A stretch of DNA of 54,050 nucleotides from JALEFZ01 sp039817415 (GTDB taxonomy: Bacteria; Bacteroidota; Bacteroidia; J057): positions 1 through 54,050 of the forward strand of contig JBCBVV010000043.1 in assembly GCA_039817415.1 (NCBI GenBank), read 5' to 3'. Position numbers and translations under genes: made by a program. This document shows, one piece after another, positions 34,729 through 42,780 of this stretch (positions within the stretch are counted from its first letter, which is position 1; each line of letters starts with the position of its first letter). The notes under the pieces were generated by a model. The model was not told the DNA's origin. It worked only from the letters and a program-made list of their open reading frames with translations, and searched no databases.

Positions 34729-35466
34729 ATGAAACGAATCATCATCACTTTGACTGCTGTTCTGTTCAGCCTAGCGACCTTCGCCCAAACAAACATCGTT
34801 AAAATTGCTCCACTGAAGTTGGTCAATTCAAAATTGGCTCTTGGTTATGAAAGACCGCTTTCTGAGAAAACCTCTATCAATGTTGGTCTTCAAATCGTAT
34901 TGCCAAGTGGATTTAACAACTTCAACACCAACCTGCAGGAAAGCTTCCGTCAAACCTATCCAAATCTGAATGGATTGCAGGATGGAGGAATCAGCCGTGG
35001 AGTCGGCTTTAAGGTTACGCCAGAATTTCGCTTTTACACAGGAGGAAATGCGCCTGAAGGATTTTACCTAGCTGTCATGGGAAGAATTTCCCGTTCGGAT
35101 TATGAGTACGAGAGTTCTTACATCACCAATGACAGAAGTGAGACCGTAGTCTTTACATTTGCAGCACCTTCTACTACACTGGGTGCAGCTGTTGGGCTAG
35201 GATTTCAAAAGAAATTAGGAGAAAACTTCCTGATTGACTGGAATTTGAATGCAGGAGCAGCGGCTAACTTGGTTTCTCTCAGAGGGAAAGTTGACGCCCC
35301 ATCTGTGGAAGCTATTAATGAGTTAATCACCGAATTGGAAGTTGCCCTTGAAGAACCTGGAATCTTTGACCGTGTGACAACTAATTCTGTTGACCAAAGC
35401 TTTGGAACAGGTAATATCCCTGCACCTCTTCTGATTTCTCGATTAAGTGTAGGATATTTCTTCTAA
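34729..35466 (+). CDS. DUF3575-like outer-membrane beta protein
   Basis: A 245-residue protein with a signal peptide (about 1-20, LFSLATFAQ) and then alternating hydrophobic strands ending in LISRLSVGYFF, an aromatic C-terminus suited to a beta-barrel. The opening KIAPLKLVNSKLALGYERPLSEK is the typical DUF3575/outer-membrane motif. Codon use is biased and the gene has its own terminator, so it may be an abundant surface protein. Function unknown. No partner is evident. Confidence 0.72.
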   Translation: MKRIIITLTAVLFSLATFAQTNIVKIAPLKLVNSKLALGYERPLSEKTSINVGLQIVLPSGFNNFNTNLQESFRQTYPNLNGLQDGGISRGVGFKVTPEFRFYTGGNAPEGFYLAVMGRISRSDYEYESSYITNDRSETVVFTFAAPSTTLGAAVGLGFQKKLGENFLIDWNLNAGAAANLVSLRGKVDAPSVEAINELITELEVALEEPGIFDRVTTNSVDQSFGTGNIPAPLLISRLSVGYFF

Positions 35467-35492
35467 GAAAAAGGAATTCTCAAAATTGAATA

Positions 35493-35527
35493 AAAAAAGC
35501 CTCCGATGATAAATGGGAGGCTTTTTT
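35493..35527. terminator. Bidirectional terminator
   Basis: AAAAAAGCCTCC (35493-35504) pairs with GGAGGCTTTTTT (35516-35527). The A and T tracts serve both the plus gene ending at 35466 and the minus gene ending at 35543. Confidence 0.85.
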
Positions 35528-35542
35528 CATGTAGAGGACCTG

Positions 35543-37174
35543 CTATTGGTCGGATTTGCGGATCATCTTAGCTCCTATCCCCTTTAGGCTCAAGACATAA
35601 TGACCATTCGCCAAGGAAGAGAGATCAAGGATAAATTCCGACTCTCCCGTTTGGGTTGCCAAAAATCGCACTTCCTTCCCTTGCATATCTAGGAGCTTGA
35701 TATCTACGGATTGGATAGGTAGCACTCGCTCACCTAGTCTCAGCTCATATATTTGTTGGCCCTCTCTTGGGATAAGGGCAAAAGTTGTCTCCTTCAAGCT
35801 GAGCTTAGTTGCAGGTAATAATTCTCCCCTTACAGGAATACTTTGACTCGTTTGACCTGGGACATTGGTATCAAAACTAATGGCACCTTCATACATACCT
35901 GGCTGATCGTGGGCAAATTGGATAAGCATGGTTAAATCCTCCCCTGCCTCCAGTGTCGTATCAGGCTGATTAAGCGTAAAAATGGACGAAGTAGTCTGTA
36001 CGTTCGAAATGGTAACGGGTAATCTCCCATTGTTCATGATGACATAAGAGAATCTATTGGTGTCTGAAACGGATTGATCTGGAAAAGAGATGGACGAATA
36101 AGGCTGATCAATCTGAATGAGGTTTTCGTTACTAGTCGATGAAATCGAAGATATTCTATTCGCCAACTGTGGATAGTCAACAAAGGGGTTTCTATTTCCT
36201 TGAAAACTGAATATGGCTTCATTTCTTTGGCTATCAATGGAAGTAGGGGGAAACTGCTCGTGCCATTGTCTCAGAATAGCTTCTTGTGAATTGAGGAAAT
36301 TGCTGTAGTTCTGATAGCGGGTTACAAAATAGAGCATGGCTCTGGCCACATTTCCCTTGTGCTTATCCCTAGGTTCAAATACGCCTCCTCCCATTTTGGA
36401 GCCTCCTTGCTGCCAACTAGGATTGCTTACCAACCCGAAGGGAAGGTTGGAACGCTGAGAATTAGAAGTAGCGGTAGTTGGGAACAAATGGTGAATATCA
36501 CTTCGCATGGGCAGCCCCTGGGCAAAAAAACTTTGGGGATAGGTATGCTCCGTATTGAATCCCATATTCTGAGCCGCTGATCTGTTGGAATAGCCTGTTA
36601 CCAGAGAACCAGTATATACACATTCTAGGGTATTGGTGGATGCCCCTTCTCCATTAAATCGCTTGTTGTCTACATCCATAAACATCCTATCTCTCCCAAT
36701 ATTGTAACTGAGAGATTGCTGGCCCGAGCTAATTCTACTTTTGAGGGCATTTTTTAAGGCCTGTTGGGATAGGTTTTGAGTTGTGGAATAATAGGAAAGC
36801 GAAAAGGTTCCTTGACCTTGAAGGTCTACAGCAATCGCACCTAGTCCATTTTTGGTAATCGCGACAAGTTCTGAGTTATGGAAGACATTTTGACCAGGAT
36901 GAAAGAAAACATCAATTTTCTGAAAGCCATTTGCGGGTAGGGTCAGGCTGTCATCTGATACAGAAAATCCCTCCATACCGAAGGTATCATATAGCCGAAT
37001 TTCTTCGATCACGACGGGTACATCGTAGGGATTGATGAGGAAAAGCGACAATTGAAGGCTATCTAATTCGCTCGCATCCGAAAAAGAAAGGCTGGCAACA
37101 CCGGCCCTTATGCCTTGAGCAAAATTACCTACAGAAATAAACAGCAGCGCGAGTACCAACAAACATCTTCCCAT
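35543..37174 (-). CDS. Secreted endonuclease I with HYDIN-like and T9SS domains
   Basis: A 543-residue extracellular nuclease. The signal peptide is at about 1-20 (VGNFAQ). An ASPM/HYDIN-like beta domain covers about 22-130. The endonuclease I domain (about 130-345) has the catalytic TEHTYPQSFF with metal ligands, DIHHLFPT, and NVARAMLYFVTRY. A second HYDIN-like domain follows at about 350-455, and a type A T9SS sorting domain is at about 465-543 (LLDMQGKEV ... NGHYVLSL). It probably degrades extracellular DNA for phosphate or nutrients. A promoter element lies 12 bp upstream. Confidence 0.92.
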   Translation of the reverse strand: MGRCLLVLALLFISVGNFAQGIRAGVASLSFSDASELDSLQLSLFLINPYDVPVVIEEIRLYDTFGMEGFSVSDDSLTLPANGFQKIDVFFHPGQNVFHNSELVAITKNGLGAIAVDLQGQGTFSLSYYSTTQNLSQQALKNALKSRISSGQQSLSYNIGRDRMFMDVDNKRFNGEGASTNTLECVYTGSLVTGYSNRSAAQNMGFNTEHTYPQSFFAQGLPMRSDIHHLFPTTATSNSQRSNLPFGLVSNPSWQQGGSKMGGGVFEPRDKHKGNVARAMLYFVTRYQNYSNFLNSQEAILRQWHEQFPPTSIDSQRNEAIFSFQGNRNPFVDYPQLANRISSISSTSNENLIQIDQPYSSISFPDQSVSDTNRFSYVIMNNGRLPVTISNVQTTSSIFTLNQPDTTLEAGEDLTMLIQFAHDQPGMYEGAISFDTNVPGQTSQSIPVRGELLPATKLSLKETTFALIPREGQQIYELRLGERVLPIQSVDIKLLDMQGKEVRFLATQTGESEFILDLSSLANGHYVLSLKGIGAKMIRKSDQ

Positions 37175-37185
37175 TTTTTTGGAGG

Positions 37186-37193
37186 CGAATATA
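37186..37193 (-). promoter_or_regulatory. Predicted -7 element of the nuclease gene
   Basis: The minus strand reads TATATTCG, a near match to TAnnTTTG, 12 bp before the ATG at 37174. No -33 element is clear. Confidence 0.35.
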
Positions 37194-37370
37194 GGCAGAA
37201 ATCATCCTTTCCCTTGTGTTTTTATCATAAATGAGGTTTGAATGGGTTGGATACATGCTATAAATCATAGGAAAAGGATAGCCTTATGGCATTCTTGGGG
37301 TTGTAGGAGAAACGCATTATCCTTCTTCTATATGTTTCAGATTTTGAAAAATCCCCCCTAGATTAGTGGT

Positions 37371-37946
37371 ATGAGCATTCAGACAAAAGCGCCTATCTTG
37401 TTGGCATCCGGATCTCCTCGTCGTCAGCAATTGCTGAAGGACCTTGGACTTGAATTTGAGGTATTGGTAAGGGATATCAAGGAACACATCCCAGAAGACG
37501 TTCATCCTCGTGCCGTAGCCGTCATGATATCGGAAAACAAAGCCAAGTCTTACGATGACCTATCCAACGATTATTTGATCATAACCGCGGATACCATTGT
37601 TGCCCTGGATGACAACGTAATGGGAAAGCCAAGCAGTGAAGAGGAAGCCTATAAAATGCTTAAGCGCCTTTCGGGAAGGACACATACCGTCATTTCTGGC
37701 GTTACGCTTTTTCACAAAGGCAAATTCAAATCTTTCTCTGAAGAAACTTATGTAACCTTCCGAAGACTAGCCGAATCTGAAATTCGCTATTACATCGAGA
37801 ACTATGAGCCTTATGACAAGGCGGGTTCTTATGGTATACAGGAATGGCTCGGAATGATCGCTACCACGCGTTTGGAAGGAGACTTCTACAATGTAATGGG
37901 CTTGCCTACTGCCAAACTATTCGCTGAGTTAGTGCAATTTGAATAG
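37371..37946 (+). CDS. maf: Maf-type nucleotide pyrophosphatase (septum formation inhibitor family)
   Basis: A 191-residue house-cleaning NTP pyrophosphatase that hydrolyses non-canonical or cellular pyrimidine nucleotides such as dTTP/UTP. The N-terminal LASGSPRRQQLL (SGSPRR at 13-18) is the signature, and D74 in ADTIVALD is the likely catalytic acid. The motif SYGIQEW near 158-164 is also typical of the YhdE-like subgroup. The tadA start is 8 bp after the stop, so the two form a small operon. Start: the ATG just before SIQTKAPILLASGSPRR. Confidence 0.93.
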   Translation: MSIQTKAPILLASGSPRRQQLLKDLGLEFEVLVRDIKEHIPEDVHPRAVAVMISENKAKSYDDLSNDYLIITADTIVALDDNVMGKPSSEEEAYKMLKRLSGRTHTVISGVTLFHKGKFKSFSEETYVTFRRLAESEIRYYIENYEPYDKAGSYGIQEWLGMIATTRLEGDFYNVMGLPTAKLFAELVQFE

Positions 37947-37954
37947 GAGGTTCG

Positions 37955-38401
37955 ATGCTAGCTTATTACAATGATGATTATTTCATGCGTCAGGCCCTGA
38001 TGCTTGCAGAACGTGCCTATGAGGAGGATGAAGTTCCTATTGGCGCTGTTGTCGTGAGCAATTACATGATCATAGGAAAAGGCTATAATCAAACGGAAAG
38101 GCTACAGGATCCTACTGCACATGCGGAAATGCTCGCCATTACAGCTGCTTGCGATTACATAGGCAGTAAAATCCTTCATGATTGCACCTTGTACGTAACC
38201 ATAGAGCCGTGTACCATGTGTGCGGGAGCGTTGAAATGGTCGCAAGTAGGCCGTATCGTCTATGGAGCGGATGAACCCAAAAGTGGCTTCTCCAGACACG
38301 ATCCTCCCATTCTACATCCCCGGACACAGATTACACGAGGAATCATGATGGCCGAATGCGCTGGGATCATGCAGGATTTCTTTAGGAGAAAACGAGAATA
38401 A
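37955..38401 (+). CDS. tadA: tRNA-specific adenosine deaminase
   Basis: A 148-residue deaminase that converts A34 to inosine in the anticodon of tRNA-Arg(ACG). The zinc site is AHAEM (H56, catalytic E58) and PCTMCAGAL (C86, C89). The C-terminal RRKRE is typical of TadA. The start is 8 bp after maf. TadA in Bacteroidota is near-universal, so this is a housekeeping gene. No following gene is coupled; the next gene has its own promoter. Confidence 0.94.
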   Translation: MLAYYNDDYFMRQALMLAERAYEEDEVPIGAVVVSNYMIIGKGYNQTERLQDPTAHAEMLAITAACDYIGSKILHDCTLYVTIEPCTMCAGALKWSQVGRIVYGADEPKSGFSRHDPPILHPRTQITRGIMMAECAGIMQDFFRRKRE

Positions 38402-38450
38402 TACCCCATTCTTCTACCCTTTTTATATCATATGTCCACTCTTCTATGCC

Positions 38451-38482
38451 TTTGCAATAGCCAACGCTAAGGTGCATCTTTG
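38451..38482 (+). promoter_or_regulatory. Predicted promoter of the EamA transporter gene
   Basis: TTTG (38451-38454) is followed after 20 bp by CATCTTTG (38475-38482), a -33/-7 pair of Bacteroidota type with one base off the TAnnTTTG consensus. The ATG is at 38503. Confidence 0.6.
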
Positions 38483-38502
38483 CGGATCTTGAATCTGACT
38501 AC

Positions 38503-39375
38503 ATGAAACAACCCTTAGCCTGGATTATATTCATCTTTCTGGCCCTTACATGGGGTTCTTCCTTCATTTTGATCAAAAAAGGGCTTGTTGCCTTTGACCC
38601 AGTACAAGTGGGTGCCTTGCGTGTCCTAATCGCGGCCTTGGTTCTTCAACCTTTTCTTTGGGGAAAGGCCAAACAAGTACCAAGGAAAAAATGGTGGCCC
38701 ATTATTATTGTGGGCATAATCGGGAATGGCATCCCTGCCTATCTGTTTCCTGCGGCTCAGGCACACATCAATAGCGCAACCGCTGGTGTCCTTAATTCTC
38801 TCAGCCCACTCTTTGTCCTTTTGTTTGGGCTCTTATTTTTTGGAATGTCCATAAGCAACAGGCAGATAATAGGGGTTATTTTGGGATTTATAGGGGCTTT
38901 GTTGTTGACTCTGGCCAAGGGAGGAGAAATTGATCCTTTTGATAATTTGATGTATTCAGGCTTGATCGTCCTTGCAACTATATGTTATGGAATTGCTCCC
39001 AATGTGATGAAAAGATATCTGACAGATATGAATTCTGTCCTTGCTACAGGATTTGCATTAACCTTTGCAGCCATCCCTTACACCCTCTATCTATTGACCA
39101 TATCGGGAATTCCTGAGGTCATGCAGACGCATCCTCAAGCATGGAGTTCACTGGGATTTTTAGTCATCCTAGGTGCCATAGGGACGGCATTAGCGGTGGT
39201 TCTGTTTTACCGTTTGATCCAATTGACCGATGCAGTGATGGCAGCCTCAGTAACTTACCTCATTCCACTTGTAGCCTTAGGCTGGGGATTGATTGATGGA
39301 GAAAGCTTTAGTTTACCTCAATTAGCTGGTATATTCGTCATTCTAGTTGGCGTATATTTGGTCAATAAAAAGTAG
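38503..39375 (+). CDS. EamA/DMT-family drug or metabolite transporter
   Basis: A 290-residue inner-membrane protein with ten predicted helices in two EamA repeats (about 5-135 and 148-288). The opening FLALTWGSSFILIKKGL is typical of RhaT/EamA proteins, and the second repeat ends in QLAGIFVILVGVYLVNKK. Members export amino acids, nucleotides or drugs, or import metabolites; the substrate cannot be read. The gene stands alone with its own promoter. Confidence 0.9.
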   Translation: MKQPLAWIIFIFLALTWGSSFILIKKGLVAFDPVQVGALRVLIAALVLQPFLWGKAKQVPRKKWWPIIIVGIIGNGIPAYLFPAAQAHINSATAGVLNSLSPLFVLLFGLLFFGMSISNRQIIGVILGFIGALLLTLAKGGEIDPFDNLMYSGLIVLATICYGIAPNVMKRYLTDMNSVLATGFALTFAAIPYTLYLLTISGIPEVMQTHPQAWSSLGFLVILGAIGTALAVVLFYRLIQLTDAVMAASVTYLIPLVALGWGLIDGESFSLPQLAGIFVILVGVYLVNKK

Positions 39376-39492
39376 GCTTTTAACAGCTTGGTCCTTAAAA
39401 TTCTCCGTTAAAATCCCCGATATACTTTCATATGTAGTTTTTCGTTTCTTTTGAGATACACACAACCCTCCCTTACACAAAATCTTTTTCCA

Positions 39493-40419
39493 ATGAAGAA
39501 ACTTTGGACACTCATCATTTCCTTCTTTTGTATGCTCAGTCTTTCTGCTCAGGAAGGAGGACGTATGTCATTCGAACTCTATCCAGAATTTCAGGGAGAT
39601 ACCTTATTGGTTTTGACCTACAGTGATTCCGCCTATAATTTGGCCATTCGCCAAAGTCTAGCAGAATATTGGAACATCACCCCTGTGAAATATGTCAACG
39701 AAAAGGAACTTTTTAAGCTAGCCAACTCAGATAAGTATTCTATGTTGGTGAGAGACAATAGCCAAAAGACAAGGGGCAGGTCTGTTATCAAAAGGAGTCA
39801 CCTTTGCATTTTTCCTTGTGGAAGGTCAGCTGACTTAACTAAGTATGGAGGAAAGTATGCCATTAGCCAATACAGCATCAAGAAAATCGACGATTCAACT
39901 CCCTACTTGAAAAAGCTTCCTTTCCTTGTCAAGTCCATGCAAGCCTACATTCAGTTCCTTGGGGCGACAGAAAACCTGGATGAAGATACCTTCGAGCCAG
40001 AGTTGACCAAATGGAAAAATCAGGGAAGAACCGCTCTTACCGATATCACCCTTGTGGTTGCTGCCAAAGACTTAAGCAACGGAATGACAGAATCTTCTTT
40101 GAAATCCGCCTACAAACTCCCTCTTAAAGTGGTAAAGAATGAGGAAATCGGTAAATTCTCAACCATGGAAGAAGGGCAAAAAGCATTGATGTTTCTCGAT
40201 GCCAGAAAACGATACCTTAGCGTCATTGACGAGAAGGGCCAATTGCTGTACCATAATGAGCTAGCTAATCCAGGAGAATTGAGTAACAAGGACTTCAAAA
40301 CCATGTCTAAAAATGCTGGCAAACCCTTTGCCGAAGGGAAATCTTTTGAGGCAAGGCTCAACAAGCTGAACAAAAAAGTAAACTCTAAATTGTCATCCAC
40401 TCCCAAAGAGAAAGAATAG
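39493..40419 (+). CDS. Secreted protein of unknown function
   Basis: With ATG at 39493 (MKKLWTLIISFF) the protein is 308 residues; the frame opens at 39451 but that would bury the signal peptide. The signal peptide ends near residue 19 (LSLSAQ). The mature part is Lys-rich and has mixed alpha/beta content. It has two short cysteine-bearing segments (HLCIFPCGRS, about 112-121). There is a KSMQAYIQFLG helix and a basic C-terminus (KLNKKVNSKLSS). I do not recognise a family. A terminator follows. Confidence 0.6.
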   Translation: MKKLWTLIISFFCMLSLSAQEGGRMSFELYPEFQGDTLLVLTYSDSAYNLAIRQSLAEYWNITPVKYVNEKELFKLANSDKYSMLVRDNSQKTRGRSVIKRSHLCIFPCGRSADLTKYGGKYAISQYSIKKIDDSTPYLKKLPFLVKSMQAYIQFLGATENLDEDTFEPELTKWKNQGRTALTDITLVVAAKDLSNGMTESSLKSAYKLPLKVVKNEEIGKFSTMEEGQKALMFLDARKRYLSVIDEKGQLLYHNELANPGELSNKDFKTMSKNAGKPFAEGKSFEARLNKLNKKVNSKLSSTPKEKE

Positions 40420-40443
40420 CGAATCAATCGCAATCATACACAG

Positions 40444-40475
40444 GGCAGGAATGGATGACATTCCTGCCTTTTTTT
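40444..40475 (+). terminator. Terminator of the unknown secreted protein gene
   Basis: A perfect 10-bp stem GGCAGGAATG (40444-40453) with CATTCCTGCC (40459-40468) is followed by seven Ts. Confidence 0.88.
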
Positions 40476-40505
40476 ATGTTATTACCCTAAATCAAGCTTA
40501 TACCT

Positions 40506-41168
40506 ATGAGCAATTACCCGCTTGACCACCGAAATAAAGTAAAAAGAATCCCTAAAAGAGGGGCTTATGACAAGGAAACGATATTCCAAATCCTCGATGA
40601 AGCCTTTCTATGCCATGCAGGCTTCACGGTCAATGGACAACCCTACGTCATTCCAACTGCCTACGGGCGAGATGGAGACCACGTTTACCTACATGGTGCT
40701 ACTACCAGTAGAATGATGGTAGAGTTGGACAAAGGAATTCCATTCTGCTTGACCGTAACCCATTTAGATGGCCTTGTATTGGCAAGATCCGCTTTTAATC
40801 ATTCCATGAATTACCGATCTGCTGTCTTATTTGGAACCGCCTACAAAGTAGAAGGAGAGGAAAAACTTCATGCCTTAAAAGTCATCTCTGATCAGATTTT
40901 ACAAGGAAGATGGGAAGAAAGCAGGCAGCCAATCGCCAAGGAACTGAAAGCTACTACTGTCCTTAAAATGGAAATAGAACAAGCTTCTGCCAAGATCAGA
41001 ACAGGCCCTCCTGGAGATGACAAAGAGGATTACGAATTGCCCATTTGGGCTGGTGTAGTCCCCATTTCGCAGGTATATGGAAGCCCCATTCCAGACGAAC
41101 TCATGCCCAAAGATATTCCAATGGCCAAAAGTGTAGAGAAGTATGCTGAGAAGAAGGAGGAATCTTAG
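40506..41168 (+). CDS. Pyridoxamine-5'-phosphate oxidase-like (NimA-type) FMN-binding protein
   Basis: A 220-residue split-barrel protein. The region HAGFTVNGQPYVIPTAYGRDGDHVYLHGA (about 38-66) matches the PNPOx-like FMN-binding barrel, and ARSAFNHSMNYRSAVLFG is typical of the NimA/nitroreductase-like group in this family. Such proteins bind FMN or F420 and act in detoxification or redox reactions; the substrate is unknown. It has its own terminator and no coupled neighbour. Confidence 0.82.
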   Translation: MSNYPLDHRNKVKRIPKRGAYDKETIFQILDEAFLCHAGFTVNGQPYVIPTAYGRDGDHVYLHGATTSRMMVELDKGIPFCLTVTHLDGLVLARSAFNHSMNYRSAVLFGTAYKVEGEEKLHALKVISDQILQGRWEESRQPIAKELKATTVLKMEIEQASAKIRTGPPGDDKEDYELPIWAGVVPISQVYGSPIPDELMPKDIPMAKSVEKYAEKKEES

Positions 41169-41205
41169 AAGATTCTAGAGAATAATCCTATATCATGCTA
41201 AGGGT

Positions 41206-41245
41206 AGCTGTCTTGGTCAAAAGATTCAGGACAGCTCCTTTTTTT
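41206..41245 (+). terminator. Terminator of the FMN-binding protein gene
   Basis: AGCTGTCTTG (41206-41215) pairs with CAGGACAGCT (41227-41236), with one G-U pair, followed by CC and seven Ts. Confidence 0.75.
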
Positions 41246-41367
41246 GAACATAAATTCAAAAAAAATCATTTTTAGGATGAGACAAGCCTAGATGCTGCGT
41301 CTAATGAAGCCGAACGCAGAGCACACTACCAAGCTTTTCGGTTTAACAAACGCAGACACTTTACACT

Positions 41368-42075
41368 ATGCCATCATCCAGGTCCTCCACCTTGAGTTCT
41401 ACCTATGTCCTTCACCAAGAAGGAGAATTTTCCCTTCACCTTTGCCTTGAACAGGAAGCACGAAAAGAGGCCTTTGCCATCCGCTACAAAGCCTACCTCA
41501 GTGGGGGTACCATTCCTGAAAATGAAGAGGAATTGTTTTACGATCCTTATGATAACCAAGCCAATACTCGAATTTTCCTGGTCAGAAAAGCTGGAATAAC
41601 CATCGGCACCGTCAGAACAATGGAATGGTCCTCGGTATATGATTGGATCCCAACATCTATGATCAATGATCATTACCATGACCTGATGAAAACAATGGGG
41701 GCCAAAACTCCCTTGATGGAAACAGGACGATTAGCCTTCAATAAGCATCTCAGGATGAAGGATCGACTTAAAGTTCGTGCCTTTCTGATCAAAGCAGCCC
41801 AGCTCAGAAGTTGCTTACATGATATCAGAGCTGTCTTTATTGGAGTAGAACCTCAGTTTGTCCCCTTCTATAGAAAAGCATGGAACTTTGAGGTAGTCAA
41901 TTCAAAGATTAATGCAGATGTGGATATGCAGGGAACCTTGCTCGTAAGTTTCACCCCCCTACTGACTCAAAACTACCTATACTTCCCTCCTTACCTAAAC
42001 ATGGATGACCAGGAGGTATTAAATCGTATGATTGAAATTGAATCACATTTGGTCCCAACACAAAAAAACGCATGA
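41368..42075 (+). CDS. FeeM/LuxI-like N-acyltransferase
   Basis: A 235-residue GNAT-fold protein resembling the N-acyl amino acid synthase FeeM and LuxI-type autoinducer synthases. Visible features are IRYKAYLSGG (about 38-47), acids in DPYDNQANTRIFLVRKAG (D59, D62), a TIGTVRTMEW strand (about 78-87), and METGRLAF (E118, R121), the counterpart of the E-x-GR motif in LuxI-like synthases. Such enzymes take acyl-ACP and acylate an amino acid or other amine. The stop overlaps the start of the ICMT-type methyltransferase by 4 bp (ATGA), so they are translationally coupled. The acyl acceptor cannot be read. Confidence 0.72.
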   Translation: MPSSRSSTLSSTYVLHQEGEFSLHLCLEQEARKEAFAIRYKAYLSGGTIPENEEELFYDPYDNQANTRIFLVRKAGITIGTVRTMEWSSVYDWIPTSMINDHYHDLMKTMGAKTPLMETGRLAFNKHLRMKDRLKVRAFLIKAAQLRSCLHDIRAVFIGVEPQFVPFYRKAWNFEVVNSKINADVDMQGTLLVSFTPLLTQNYLYFPPYLNMDDQEVLNRMIEIESHLVPTQKNA

Positions 42076-42719
42076 AAAAGCTCATTCCAGTAGGTATCAT
42101 CATGGTGCTATCTTATCTGATACCCTTATTTATCCGACCGGACCTACTCGTATATACTCGTTTGCATATCGTCATGCTGGCGGGTCTCGTCTTACTTTTT
42201 TTCCAACCGCCCTTACGGCTAGAGGATATGGAAAGGAATCAAAAGACAGACAAATTCTCTGTTCTGGCCATTCTGCTAGGAGTGATCCTTTCTCAAAACA
42301 TCGTTTTATTTGATTGGGCGTTTCTCCAAGATCCTCCTCAATTGGAATTCAACTGGTCAGGATGGACGATTGGAGGTCTTATCCTATTAGTTGGAGGAAT
42401 GGTCATCCGCCTCGCAGCTATTCGTCAATTGGGAAGGTATTTTACCGCAACTGTTGAGACACAAAACAGCCAGCAAATTGTTTCTGATGGATTATATGGG
42501 ATTGTTAGGCATCCCAGCTATTTGGGCGCTTATCTCAGTATGTTAGGGGCTGCTCTTATGTTCTCTTCATGGATGGGACTAATCGCCACTGCTGTTATTC
42601 AGATCCTAGCTTATGCATATCGAATTAACATGGAAGAAGAAACTCTCCTTTCAGATTTAGGAGATGCTTATGAAAGATATGCTATTCGGACAAAACGTAT
42701 GATCCCATTTGTCTGGTAA
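42072..42719 (+). CDS. ICMT/PEMT-like membrane carboxyl or phospholipid methyltransferase
   Basis: A 215-residue membrane methyltransferase of the isoprenylcysteine carboxyl methyltransferase family. Helices lie at about 5-20, 25-45, 55-75, 85-110 and 150-180. The SAM-binding C-terminal signature is clear: DGLYGIVRHPSYLGAYL (about 138-154), then EEETLLSDLGDAYERYAIR and a terminal KRMIPFVW. The family methylates carboxylates or amines of lipid-like substrates. It starts within the acyltransferase stop (ATGA), and I infer that it methylates the acylated product. It converges with dnaG (62-bp gap). Confidence 0.82.
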   Translation: MKKLIPVGIIMVLSYLIPLFIRPDLLVYTRLHIVMLAGLVLLFFQPPLRLEDMERNQKTDKFSVLAILLGVILSQNIVLFDWAFLQDPPQLEFNWSGWTIGGLILLVGGMVIRLAAIRQLGRYFTATVETQNSQQIVSDGLYGIVRHPSYLGAYLSMLGAALMFSSWMGLIATAVIQILAYAYRINMEEETLLSDLGDAYERYAIRTKRMIPFVW

Positions 42720-42780
42720 GTCAAGAAAAGGACAGACTCGCTAAGGACAAGTAAACTTGTTCTCCCCTTTCAGCGAATGG

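Noticed and set aside
42735..42775. Possible terminator between the methyltransferase and dnaG genes
   Set aside because: ACAAGT/ACTTGT pairs around two bases but the hairpin is short and has no clean T-tract.
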